This document shows, piece by piece, positions 1 to 7,653 of a stretch of 64,000 nt of DNA. The translations under genes were made by a program, and so were the position numbers. Numbering within the stretch: position 1 is the first letter of the stretch; every line of letters starts with the position of its first letter. This stretch comes from Zobellia russellii (GTDB lineage: Bacteria; Bacteroidota; Bacteroidia; Flavobacteriales; Flavobacteriaceae): assembly GCF_018728565.1 (NCBI RefSeq), contig NZ_JACSOI010000006.1:1-64000 (forward strand), given 5' to 3'. The notes under the pieces were generated by a model that was given only the letters and a program-made list of their open reading frames with translations, was not told the DNA's origin and ran no database searches.

Positions 1-816
1 AGCACCGTTACCACGATGGATATCGAACGGGCCAGCGAACTGACAGAGGGCAATGCCTGGTTCCAGCTATACAATCCGGCAGAAGATGCCCTTCGCGACG
101 ATATCATAAACAGGGCCGAGGCCGCCGGCTGCCCCGTACTGGTACTGCTCTGCGACGTGCCCACCTTTGGCTACAGGCCACGGGACATCCGCAACGGGCT
201 GGCACTGCCCCCGAAAATGTCGCTGGCCAATATCCTGCAGATTCTGGGCAGGCCCACTTGGGCCATGAACACCCTGAAATACGGGCAGCCCACTTTTGAG
301 ACCTTGAGGCCCTATACGCCCGAAGGCCTCAACCTGAAACAGTTGGGGCAGTTCATGGACAGAACCTTTTCGGGACGGTTGAACGAGGAAAGGATAAGGC
401 CCATCCGTGACAGATGGAAGGGGAAACTCGTGCTCAAGGGCGTAGCATCGGAACGGGACACCCAGGACGCCATTCGCATGGGGTTCGACGGCATTATCGT
501 TTCCAACCATGGCGGAAGGCAGCTGGACGCCGCACAGTCCACCATTAGTTCCCTTGCCGAGATAGCAGGGAAATACGGTGACCGGATAGAGATCATGATG
601 GACAGCGGACTGCGTTCGGGACCCGATATCGCAAGGACCATGGCCAGCGGGGCAAAGTTCACCTTTATGGGAAGGTCCTTCCTCTACGGGTGCGGGGCAC
701 TGGGAAACAAAGGCGGCGACCACACCATTGCCATGTTAAGGACCCAGTTCAAACAGGTCATGGACCAGCTATGCTGCGAACGCGTAGAGGACCTACCTAA
801 ACATCTTATAAAATAA
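1..816 (+). CDS. FMN-dependent alpha-hydroxyacid (lactate-type) dehydrogenase, 5' truncated by window edge
   Basis: C-terminal two thirds of an FMN-dependent alpha-hydroxyacid dehydrogenase (L-lactate dehydrogenase/oxidase, glycolate oxidase family), which oxidises 2-hydroxyacids such as L-lactate to 2-ketoacids. The frame is open from base 1, and the first ATG at 16 is internal: the family usually has about 380 residues, and the STVTTMDIE stretch and WFQLY motif belong to the middle of the barrel. Visible hallmarks are LVLKGV (substrate/FMN lysine region), SNHGGRQLD at about 505-531 (catalytic His and Arg) and the FMN phosphate site DSGLRSG followed by GRSFLYG. It is the only plus-strand gene besides the AraC regulator and converges on the sulfatase at 849. 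Substrate choice cannot be read here. A role in using lactate from deoxy-sugar breakdown is only inference. Confidence 0.9.
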   Translation, partial: STVTTMDIERASELTEGNAWFQLYNPAEDALRDDIINRAEAAGCPVLVLLCDVPTFGYRPRDIRNGLALPPKMSLANILQILGRPTWAMNTLKYGQPTFETLRPYTPEGLNLKQLGQFMDRTFSGRLNEERIRPIRDRWKGKLVLKGVASERDTQDAIRMGFDGIIVSNHGGRQLDAAQSTISSLAEIAGKYGDRIEIMMDSGLRSGPDIARTMASGAKFTFMGRSFLYGCGALGNKGGDHTIAMLRTQFKQVMDQLCCERVEDLPKHLIK

Positions 817-848
817 TATAACCTCAGCCCCAAATATTTTCGGGCGGT

Positions 849-2603
849 CTACTCTATATTTTTCTCAACTACTGCACTAGGCTCATATCCTATTCTATAG
901 GCTTGTGCCACTACTTTGCTTCCCTCTGGAATTTGAAACGGTTGGCTATAAACCTGCCATACTTTTGGAGTTGTTCCTTCTTTGCTTATAATTTTATATC
1001 CTAAAGAAACACCATTGGTAGCACTACTAATTACAACTGTATTCTGATTAAAGGAAATTTTCGGTTCCAAAGTTACCGGTTGGCTGTCAGCTCCATTCCA
1101 CAATTGCCCAATTAACTCCCTTTCTGGCAGATTAGGGTTGTCCCCTATTTCTTGGAGCCAACTATCCATTTCCGTACTTAATTCTTCTAACTTTTTACGG
1201 TAAGCAGGGTCTTTGGCCAAATTGTTTATCTCATGCGGGTCCGCTTCACAATCATACAATTCTTCCGGTTCCTTTTTTTTCCTGAACCAAAGGCTCTGTA
1301 TACTATCCAATTTTCCCTCATCATGCATACGTAACATCTCCTTCATTGTTGGAATCCTTTCTCTATACTCAACCGGCAAATAATAGCCTTGGTCAGGCCT
1401 ATAGTTTCTTATGTACTTAAATTGATTGTCACGTACGGCTCTGATTACATCCGTAAAACCGTCAAAACGGTCTGCGGCGCCATGAATATATTTTCGTTTT
1501 TCCTTCGATTTATAATCCCCTAAAAAGGCTTTTCCTTGCATATATTTTGGAGGTTCAACACCTATTAAAGAAAGTAACGTAGGGGCAAAATCTACAAAAC
1601 TAAGCAACTGATCATCTTTGGTTTCCGAATGTTGTTTATTAGGAAACCTTATAATCAATGGCGTATTTAAGCCAGAATCGTACACTAACCGTTTTTCCCT
1701 AGGTAACGGTCCACCATGATCGCCATAGAAAAAGATTATAGTATTCTCTAAAAGGCCATCATCTTCCAGCTGCTTCAATATTGCGCCAACCTGTCTGTCC
1801 ATTTCAGCTATATTATTGTATGCTTTCCACATATCACGACGTACCGTGGGTGTATCCGGTAAATAAGGAGGAATAGAAAACTTCGTATCCTTGGACAAAT
1901 GCACAGGCGTCTGCTGTTCCGTCATACGGTCGCTTTTCCAGGTATATGTTGTATCACCTGCATGATAATGCCTTGTTTCAATATTTCTAAACCCATAAGG
2001 TTCGAACAGCCCAGATTCATGCGTATCCGTAAAATTGAAAACCGAAAAAAACGGTTGGTCATCCCCCCTATTTCTCCAATGCGCGTAGGGACTGCTCTCG
2101 TCCCAACCGGTTTTAGGGGCTTTAAATTGATAATCTTCTTTATTGTTATTTGAGCAGTAATACCCATTCATACGTAATAACTCACTAACCATACGAGCTT
2201 CTGCTGGCGGAACCGCGCCGTAAGAAGGTAATCCGGTCTCCTCTGTATATGAAGTGGTACGCATGTGGTTGGCCCCGATACCTGACGGGTACATCCCCGT
2301 TGTAATAGCCGCTCTACTCGGAGCACAAACTCCTGATGTGGAATATAAATTAGGATATACAACACCCTCTTTTGCCAAACGGCTCAAATTTGGAGTAACA
2401 ATTGTAGAGTCTCCAAAAGAAGGAATGTACGGCCCCATGTCCTCAGTAACCAACCATAGAATATTGGGCTTTTGAGGTAATTCCGTTTTAGATGTTATGT
2501 GAAGAGTTTTTTGGCTCTTTTTACTTTCATTTTTACAACTAAAAAGGATAGTACATATACAAATGACTGTTATATTTCTGATTGATATTGCAATGCTATT
2601 CAT
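849..2603 (-). CDS. Family S1 (arylsulfatase-type) sulfatase lipoprotein with C-terminal Ig-like domain
   Basis: Formylglycine-dependent sulfatase that removes sulfate esters, probably from oligosaccharides. A lipoprotein signal ends at Cys23 (ILFSC), so it is membrane-anchored. The metal-binding start NILWLVTEDMG is at residues 47-57, and the active-site signature CAPSR is at 93-97 with Cys93 to be converted to formylglycine. A second metal/substrate region is FFYGDHGGPLPREKR. The last 70 residues (SLGYKIISKEG to the end) resemble the chitobiase-type C-terminal Ig-like module often appended to flavobacterial sulfatases. Length 584 is normal. It is transcribed alone, with an AT-rich gap upstream and the convergent FMN dehydrogenase 32 bases downstream. 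Sulfatase is sure; subfamily and substrate are not readable. Confidence 0.95.
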   Translation of the reverse strand: MNSIAISIRNITVICICTILFSCKNESKKSQKTLHITSKTELPQKPNILWLVTEDMGPYIPSFGDSTIVTPNLSRLAKEGVVYPNLYSTSGVCAPSRAAITTGMYPSGIGANHMRTTSYTEETGLPSYGAVPPAEARMVSELLRMNGYYCSNNNKEDYQFKAPKTGWDESSPYAHWRNRGDDQPFFSVFNFTDTHESGLFEPYGFRNIETRHYHAGDTTYTWKSDRMTEQQTPVHLSKDTKFSIPPYLPDTPTVRRDMWKAYNNIAEMDRQVGAILKQLEDDGLLENTIIFFYGDHGGPLPREKRLVYDSGLNTPLIIRFPNKQHSETKDDQLLSFVDFAPTLLSLIGVEPPKYMQGKAFLGDYKSKEKRKYIHGAADRFDGFTDVIRAVRDNQFKYIRNYRPDQGYYLPVEYRERIPTMKEMLRMHDEGKLDSIQSLWFRKKKEPEELYDCEADPHEINNLAKDPAYRKKLEELSTEMDSWLQEIGDNPNLPERELIGQLWNGADSQPVTLEPKISFNQNTVVISSATNGVSLGYKIISKEGTTPKVWQVYSQPFQIPEGSKVVAQAYRIGYEPSAVVEKNIE

Positions 2604-3016
2604 AGTACAGGTCTTTGAGAATTACCAAAGGCATTAAAAATATAGTTGTGAACTTTTATTTGCCTTTTAATCGATTCAAAACGAAAATATAGTTATAAAA
2701 ACATATACCTATCCTGTAGTGTCTAGCCTTTGGTCTAAATTTTCATAAAACAAATTATATGACTGAAAAATTTCTGCCACCATGAACTTTCCTTTATATT
2801 CTTTTTCCCAAAACTTCCTCCCATATGAGAAGACATTAGGCTAGAGAATTAGTAAAAAATAAAGAGTAAAATGCGGGAGTACCCAAAATTTGAACTGAAT
2901 TAACTGTCTAATTCACTAAACTTTTTTAAAACTTAAAATGTGATAAAAGCCAAAGACGAAAAGTGTTAAAGGAAAATAAAAATACTAAAAAAGGCACGCT
3001 TTTAATTCTCAATTAA
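2604..3016. other. AT-rich intergenic gap upstream of sulfatase
   Basis: No credible coding frame is seen in this 413-base AT-rich stretch between the sulfatase start and the terminator of the Hsp20-block lipoprotein. It must hold the sulfatase promoter near 2604-2700, but I could not fit an unambiguous Bacteroidota -33/-7 pair (TTTG, TAnnTTTG). Confidence 0.6.
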
Positions 3017-3046
3017 AAAAGTCCAGCAAAGAAATGCCGGACTTTT
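3017..3046 (-). terminator. Rho-independent terminator of the 3071-3580 lipoprotein gene
   Basis: On the minus strand AAAAGTCCGGCA / TGCTGGACTTTT forms a stem around a TTTCTT loop and is followed by a T-rich tract. The one non-complementary pair on the plus strand (A/C) becomes a G-U wobble in minus-strand RNA, which fixes the direction. It begins 25 bases after the stop codon of the lipoprotein gene. Confidence 0.8.
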
Positions 3047-3070
3047 CAACTTAATTGTTCTTCCTCTTAT

Positions 3071-3580
3071 CTACTGCCGTTTTGTTGAATCTTTATCGTC
3101 ATCAGCCTCTATTAATGGTTTATACCGATTTAAAAAGTGTTTCTGCATCGCTTCCATTCGTTCGTGCATTTCGTCAATTCTCATAAAATCTTTTCCAAAA
3201 TCACTTTCAAAAAAATCATCGCTAAAGAAACGTCTGGTAAAAAGTGAATCTTCTTTAAAGAAATCACCAAACCCTTCTTGGTCAAAGTTGAAGCTTGAGA
3301 AGTTCTTATAAAATCTTGATTGCATTGACTTTAGAACACTATCACGGTCAAATGAGGCAAGCTCATCCAGATTGCTGCCAGACGAATAAGAGTAGATAGA
3401 ATCATAACGAATTAAGTTTCCCGCTTCATCAAACTCCTTATTAATTTTCCAGCTACCCATAGGTGTAGATGTCGTATTTTCTTTATTTTGAGCTATGTGT
3501 TCATTTCTGCTCTCTTTCTCTTGACTATTGCAAGCCGTGCATAAGAAAGCTGCCAATAGCATCACAGTGTATTTTTTCAT
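3071..3580 (-). CDS. Small lipoprotein of unknown function, linked to Hsp20
   Basis: I do not recognise a family. The 169-residue product begins with a lipoprotein-type signal (AAFLCTAC, Cys17), so it is probably exported and lipidated. The mature part is rich in Asp, Phe and Ser (for example FNFDQEGFGDFFKEDS and FFSDDFFESDFGKDF), followed by a Met/Glu/His helix (IDEMHERMEAMQKHFLN) and a charged tail. It has no Cys after the lipobox. It follows Hsp20 with about 90 bases between them, but a terminator lies in that gap, so it probably has its own or read-through expression. A cell-envelope stress role is inferred from context only. Confidence 0.75.
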   Translation of the reverse strand: MKKYTVMLLAAFLCTACNSQEKESRNEHIAQNKENTTSTPMGSWKINKEFDEAGNLIRYDSIYSYSSGSNLDELASFDRDSVLKSMQSRFYKNFSSFNFDQEGFGDFFKEDSLFTRRFFSDDFFESDFGKDFMRIDEMHERMEAMQKHFLNRYKPLIEADDDKDSTKRQ

Positions 3581-3631
3581 CTTTATAATATTTACGGTTA
3601 TACAATCCTATTTTAAATATAAAAGATAAGA

Positions 3632-3652
3632 AAGGCCGGCATTGCCGACCTT
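3632..3652 (-). terminator. Rho-independent terminator after Hsp20
   Basis: In minus-strand RNA AAGGUCGGC / GCCGGCCUU pairs around an AAU loop and runs into a U-rich tail. The C/A mismatch on the plus strand becomes G-U on the minus strand, so it acts in the direction of the hsp20 gene. It lies 17 bases beyond the hsp20 stop. Confidence 0.8.
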
Positions 3653-3669
3653 GAATAAGCCATTTTAGC

Positions 3670-4146
3670 TTATGAAATTTTAATACTTCGTGGCGGTTTT
3701 TGTATAGCTTCTTCCTTTTTTGGAAGGTGAATCGTGAGTACCCCTTCTTTATAACCTGCCTTGATTTTATCTTCTTTTACCGTTTCAGGCAATGTGAAAG
3801 AACGTTTAAATGAAGAATATCCAAACTCACGTTGTATATAATTGTCATCTTTATGTTCATTACTTTCTTCAACTTCACTGGTAATTGAAAGTACCTTATT
3901 GTCAATATCAATTTCAAAGTCGGATTTTTTGAGACCTGGAACGGCCATATCCACAACGTAAGCATCTTTAGTTTCTCTAATGTTTACCTTAGGCAAGGTC
4001 ATTCCTAAGTTAAAATTAGAGGTAAAAACCAAAGGAAAATCTCTATTGAACACTTCATCTATCCAAGAAGACCAACTTGGGAGGCTAAGGTTGTTATAAT
4101 TTGAATTAGCAAAACCTCCATTTTTTACATTCACTAGATTACTCAT
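3670..4146 (-). CDS. hsp20: Small heat-shock protein, Hsp20/alpha-crystallin family
   Basis: ATP-independent cytoplasmic holdase that binds unfolding proteins. The 158-residue product has a short N-terminal arm (FNRDFPLVF and nearby), then an alpha-crystallin domain at about residues 50-148. The domain runs from PKVNIRET and VVDMAVPGLKKSDFEI to the hallmark GVLTIHLPKK. The C-terminal I-X-I motif (Ile155-Lys-Ile157) is the one used in oligomer assembly. Length and architecture are typical of Bacteroidota Hsp20. It is monocistronic by sequence: a 200-base AT-rich leader upstream and a clear terminator downstream. Confidence 0.97.
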   Translation of the reverse strand: MSNLVNVKNGGFANSNYNNLSLPSWSSWIDEVFNRDFPLVFTSNFNLGMTLPKVNIRETKDAYVVDMAVPGLKKSDFEIDIDNKVLSITSEVEESNEHKDDNYIQREFGYSSFKRSFTLPETVKEDKIKAGYKEGVLTIHLPKKEEAIQKPPRSIKIS

Positions 4147-4348
4147 AGCTTTAAAATTTTTTAGTTAAACTTCATCCAAATGTGTGTACATTAAAAGGCA
4201 AAATAAATGCCAAGTAAAATTTGTTCTGTCAAAATTTCAAAAACTGAAAAAATGACATATTACACTGATATTTAAAGAACTAAACTTTCTATAGATAATA
4301 AATAGTATTTTATAAATGCAGAAATGAAAATCTGATGTTCTACATGAA

Positions 4349-4540
4349 TTATTTTAAAAACCGATCTAAAAAACTATTCTCCCTAGGAATAAGCAATACC
4401 ATTAAGACGAACATGCTAATCAACCCTAGAAGCAAAAAGAAATTTCCATAAGGGTAGTGCCAAAGCTTTAGGGATGCCCCAAAAACAGTAGTAAAAAAAC
4501 AAAACACCCCCAACCCTATTTGATATTTGGTTTTTTTCAT
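4349..4540 (-). CDS. Small two-helix membrane protein
   Basis: 63-residue protein with a basic N-terminus (MKKTKYQ) and two hydrophobic helices (about residues 8-25 and 31-51: GLGVFCFFTTVFGASL and FFLLLGLISMFVLMVLLI), ending in a charged tail. I do not recognise a family, though similar short GldL/GldM-unrelated two-helix peptides are common in flavobacteria. It starts 18 bases after the divergent Hsp20-like gene stops and may be co-transcribed with it. It is accepted as real because the frame fits the gap, codes a coherent membrane topology and has no competing frame. Confidence 0.55.
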   Translation of the reverse strand: MKKTKYQIGLGVFCFFTTVFGASLKLWHYPYGNFFLLLGLISMFVLMVLLIPRENSFLDRFLK

Positions 4541-4558
4541 AACAAAGCATATTAAGGG

Positions 4559-4924
4559 TTAAGCCGTATGTAAAGCCAATATTCGCTGCAACTCTGGCTT
4601 AAGAGTAGATTTAAATAATGTCAGAGTCAGCACTCCGCTCTTAAAGATTTGCTTTCCTATTGCATTGTATCCAGATTTGGGAAGATAGAAGTCGCAGACT
4701 AGAGGAAGCGCAAATGGCTTGCGTCCGTCATCATTTCCGATGAGCTTGAGTCTAAGCTTGTCGTTCTTGATTTCAACGCTATAGTTGTTAGGCTTTAATA
4801 CGGGGGAAGCGATACGAACTTGAATATATTCATCTTGCACGTTCATATCAAACTTTTCTAACCGGAAACGTTGCTGAGCACTTTCATGATTCATTGCTCG
4901 ATTATCAATAGCTTGTGTTTGCAT
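4559..4924 (-). CDS. Divergent alpha-crystallin (Hsp20-like) domain protein
   Basis: 121-residue protein with no obvious annotation, but its pattern follows an alpha-crystallin domain. IQVRIASPVLKPNNYSVEIK aligns with the canonical V-x-V-P-G-L-K-x-x-D-x-x-V-x-I segment, KLRLKL with the next strand, FALPLVCDFYLP with the F-x-L-P region, and FKSGVLTLTLFKS (residues 94-106) with the G-V-L-x-I-x-L-P-K hallmark. It lacks the C-terminal I-X-I motif and has a hydrophilic N-terminal extension. It lies two genes upstream of the canonical Hsp20 on the same strand. The fold assignment is inference from pattern. It could be a lone chaperone-like regulator or a degenerate paralogue. Confidence 0.65.
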   Translation of the reverse strand: MQTQAIDNRAMNHESAQQRFRLEKFDMNVQDEYIQVRIASPVLKPNNYSVEIKNDKLRLKLIGNDDGRKPFALPLVCDFYLPKSGYNAIGKQIFKSGVLTLTLFKSTLKPELQRILALHTA

Positions 4925-4962
4925 AACAGAAGATATTTAATATTAAACAATAGATTATGAAA

Positions 4963-4978
4963 CTCACCCATTGGTGAG
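4963..4978 (-). promoter_or_regulatory. Hairpin in the leader of the divergent Hsp20-like gene
   Basis: CTCACC-CATT-GGTGAG is a perfect 6-base-pair stem with a four-base loop, 39-54 bases upstream of the ATG at 4924. It lies in the leader RNA if transcription starts further upstream. A thermo-responsive or stability role is possible but unproven. Confidence 0.35.
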
Positions 4979-5030
4979 CTGAAAAACAAAATACTTAATT
5001 TTCTATTTACAAAAAATATACCAAATTTAT

Positions 5031-5049
5031 TGACAGGTACCAACTGTCA
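5031..5049. promoter_or_regulatory. Inverted repeat TGACAG-N7-CTGTCA, operator-like
   Basis: Perfect 6+6 inverted repeat, spaced like a two-helical-turn-compatible operator, about 107 bases upstream of the divergent Hsp20-like gene in an otherwise featureless AT-rich region. No regulator gene is adjacent. Confidence 0.3.
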
Positions 5050-5405
5050 GTTTATGGTAAAATCAGGCTAGTATATCTACTTCTATTGCGTCATCCTGTT
5101 TTCTGGGAAAAGAGCTTTTTTAATAATATTGGACCATCTGTGAAATGAATCGCTTTCACTTTACCAGCTATTTGTTCAGCTTTTAATAAGCAATGGGTTT
5201 ATTAGTCTAGATACTATTGGAATTTAATCCTTATTTACAGATAAAATGCAAGTGTATACAAACTTGTCATGGCTATGGTTTTTCATTAAAAAAGGTTAAA
5301 CGAAAGTATAATTAACTTAAAAATTTAATAGAAGTTGAAAACTATAAATTTAGTAACTGGTTATTTGAGCAGCTATTCTAGGAGATTTATTTTCTTTGAA
5401 AACAA
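5050..5405. other. AT-rich intergenic stretch
   Basis: No coding frame seen. It holds a 21-base motif at 5253-5273 (TGTATACAAACTTGTCATGGC) that recurs with two mismatches at 37405-37425, upstream of the ECF sigma gene. Otherwise nothing is recognised. Confidence 0.4.
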
Positions 5406-5435
5406 AAAAACCAGTTCATTTCTGAACTGGTTTTT
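5406..5435 (-). terminator. Strong terminator directly after a tRNA-like 3' end
   Basis: CCAGTTCA (5411-5418) pairs perfectly with TGAACTGG (5423-5430) around a TTTC loop. Seven A and five T residues flank the stem, so it can work in both directions. On the minus strand it follows the tRNA-like 3' fragment at 5436-5450 immediately, the usual placement of a tRNA terminator. Confidence 0.75.
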
Positions 5436-5450
5436 GTCGGGGTGGCAGAG
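5436..5450 (-). pseudogene. Probable tRNA 3'-end remnant
   Basis: The minus strand reads CTCTGCCACCCCGAC. This has the form of a T-stem 3' strand followed by a G/C-rich acceptor 3' strand (CACCCCG) and discriminator, as in tRNAs whose 5' acceptor strand is CGGGGTG. The terminator then follows at once. No T-loop, anticodon arm or 5' half exists further upstream (5451-5520 is AT-rich), so only the last 15 bases remain. Such 3' fragments are typical of integration-site duplications. A chance match cannot be excluded. Confidence 0.4.
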
Positions 5451-5738
5451 TTAACAAAAATCTACACAATACCTTTAAAACCAATATTTTACACTTAATC
5501 AAATGAAAAAAGGACATCAATTAAGACACTAACGAGAGCATTCAAAGCTTTCAATAAAACAAATCTAGCGAAATGATTTCAAATAATAGTATTTCATAAA
5601 ACCTAAGACCTTTTAGATAAAAAAAGAGAGACTTTACTAGTATTCACAGAATACTCCATAATAATACCCAAAAAATTTGATTGCAAAAGTGATATATATC
5701 GTATTTCTTTTCATTATACAGTTGAGATATGTACTTTA
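5451..5738. other. AT-rich gap downstream of the TIM-barrel gene
   Basis: No open frame and no clear hairpin were seen between the tRNA-like remnant and the stop codon of the gene at 5739. Confidence 0.5.
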
Positions 5739-7556
5739 TTAATACAAATTATTGATGTCTTTGATCAACCTACCTCTAGTCTCCAAATCAAGGCCGTGGA
5801 GACCATTGAATTCTATCCATCCATTCGAAACGCCTATCGCACTACCTGTTTTTTTGGCCAGATCAATTTGTTCATCCCACATTTTAAGGAAATGCCATGA
5901 GCAGGGTACCCAAGGTTTTTGACCTAGGGCCGCCTTATATCTTATTGGCTTTTCCCGGTAAAGCGGATTACCAAGCAATTTTGGATATGAGTGGTCCCCT
6001 CCATCTGCATCGGCCCACATGACTATATTAGAACCACCACAATCACTAGTAATCAAGGCCTTGCCCTCTCCGAAAGAACGAATCAAATTACGAATTTCTT
6101 TGAATAAAGGTATACTGTAGGTAGACAAAGGTCCCTTACGATCAGGATGGTGGTCATACCCTAGACATACAAAAGTCTCATCGAACACAATAGCATCCGG
6201 ATCCAGTATTTCCATAATATATTCCACCTGTTTCAGCAAATGATTTCTCCAATCCTCAGCAGCAAAAGACATCCACCAATTTTGCTTTACCGTGTCGGGG
6301 CCGACCCATTCAAAACCCTTTTTTTCGCCGTTAGGGTCAATCAAAATAGAATCTTGAAGAGAACTGAATAATGGAGATCCCTCATCAAAAAGAACGGTAT
6401 GCATATAAACCCCCGCACGGGAACCCATTTTTCGTGTAGCGCTTATACGATCTTTCATTTTTTGTATAGACATGTGGGCCGGGCCGGCCGCGTCTCCTTG
6501 CATGGCCAACCAATCTTTACGATTTGGATCTAAAAAATCTCCTATATATGGATAATATCCATGCTGCGTTGCCAGTCCTATTTTGAAGTCCCTAAAATGC
6601 GAAATATCAGCTTCATATCCGTCGCCCCTTAAACCGTATTGACCTTTGGCCGATGATAAGAAATCGTAATAATGTACCTTTACGTCATTCAACCAACCAA
6701 TAGGTTTCAACTCATCGGTGTGGGCTAATTTGTGGAATGCCTTCCATGCCGTATCCGCCTCTCCTTTATGGCAATGTAGATAACATTTCAATTCCAATTT
6801 TTGATTCGCTTTTATTTCAATTGTGCGTTTTGCTTCCCAACCGATTTTTTGTTCACCATCCTTGATTGTCCCGAATCGATAGGGTTGGTCAGAAGGTGTA
6901 AAGAGGGCAACTTTCCACTTTGAACTATCATTTTCAATATTAATCACCGGAGCCAATAGCAAGGCTTTGGTCTTTCGCTCATTTGGGCTACTGGCCATAG
7001 GTTCCAAATAATGACAACTAAAACTGCCTTCGCCTATTTTTTGCTCGCACTCCTGTAAAAAATCGTCACTACCAAATTCTGCATGTCTTGGATCTTTATT
7101 AAGTGCTGTAGCAGATATAGGTATATAAATCTTTTGTTTGTCTACTTTAGTAGAGGGTTGTGCCGCAGTTGTAAAGGCGACGTCTATAAGGAGGTCATCA
7201 TGGCCCTGATTTTCGATTGAAAGTGTTGCCTCCAATACATCTTCACCCAACAAACCAGATGTTTTAAGTCGATGTGCCAGATTCAATTTTAGACTTAGCA
7301 AGTTTGCGCGGTCATTTTCTGGATTTAGGGCCGTTCGATGCCCGCTATCGGAAATACGTATATTGGCATTCAAGAGCCCTAACTGTTTCGATCCCACTAA
7401 GGGAGTATTATCACAACTTACTTGATGAAATAATCTGTTGACACCTATTTTTTCCCATTTAATTTTATTCTTAAACAACGAATCAATCGTGGGATATGCA
7501 AATAGTGACGAACCTACCCCAACTCCTGACAACGCAATAAAATCCCTTCTTTTCAT
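5739..7556 (-). CDS. Tat-exported putative TIM-barrel glycosidase, unassigned family
   Basis: 605-residue protein starting with a twin-arginine signal (RRDFIALSG, residues 3-11). An N-terminal beta-rich half (about 35-280) precedes a probable (beta/alpha)8 barrel, visible as alternating segments such as FKIGLATQHGYYPYIGDF, AGVYMHTVLFDE and DAIVFDETF. Candidate catalytic acids are Asp459-Glu460 (IVFDETF) and Asp505 (ITSDCGGSN), at barrel-strand ends as in clan-D enzymes. I cannot assign a CAZy family. It lies 97 bases downstream of SusD and probably belongs to the same transcript, which suggests a periplasmic role on the first PUL's substrate. An exported folded cargo (Tat) suggests a cofactor or metal-dependent fold, but none is identified. 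Confidence 0.75.
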   Translation of the reverse strand: MKRRDFIALSGVGVGSSLFAYPTIDSLFKNKIKWEKIGVNRLFHQVSCDNTPLVGSKQLGLLNANIRISDSGHRTALNPENDRANLLSLKLNLAHRLKTSGLLGEDVLEATLSIENQGHDDLLIDVAFTTAAQPSTKVDKQKIYIPISATALNKDPRHAEFGSDDFLQECEQKIGEGSFSCHYLEPMASSPNERKTKALLLAPVINIENDSSKWKVALFTPSDQPYRFGTIKDGEQKIGWEAKRTIEIKANQKLELKCYLHCHKGEADTAWKAFHKLAHTDELKPIGWLNDVKVHYYDFLSSAKGQYGLRGDGYEADISHFRDFKIGLATQHGYYPYIGDFLDPNRKDWLAMQGDAAGPAHMSIQKMKDRISATRKMGSRAGVYMHTVLFDEGSPLFSSLQDSILIDPNGEKKGFEWVGPDTVKQNWWMSFAAEDWRNHLLKQVEYIMEILDPDAIVFDETFVCLGYDHHPDRKGPLSTYSIPLFKEIRNLIRSFGEGKALITSDCGGSNIVMWADADGGDHSYPKLLGNPLYREKPIRYKAALGQKPWVPCSWHFLKMWDEQIDLAKKTGSAIGVSNGWIEFNGLHGLDLETRGRLIKDINNLY

Positions 7557-7653
7557 GTTTGTTATTTTTTAAATTTTAAAAGTCATTCTATCTAGAACCT
7601 GTATTTCATCTTGAACAAAGGGAAATACTAAAGGAACTTCTATTGTCAGATCA

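Noticed and set aside
67-723. 218-residue minus-strand frame opposite the FMN dehydrogenase
   Set aside because: Antisense to a gene with clear catalytic motifs; its translation has no domain pattern.
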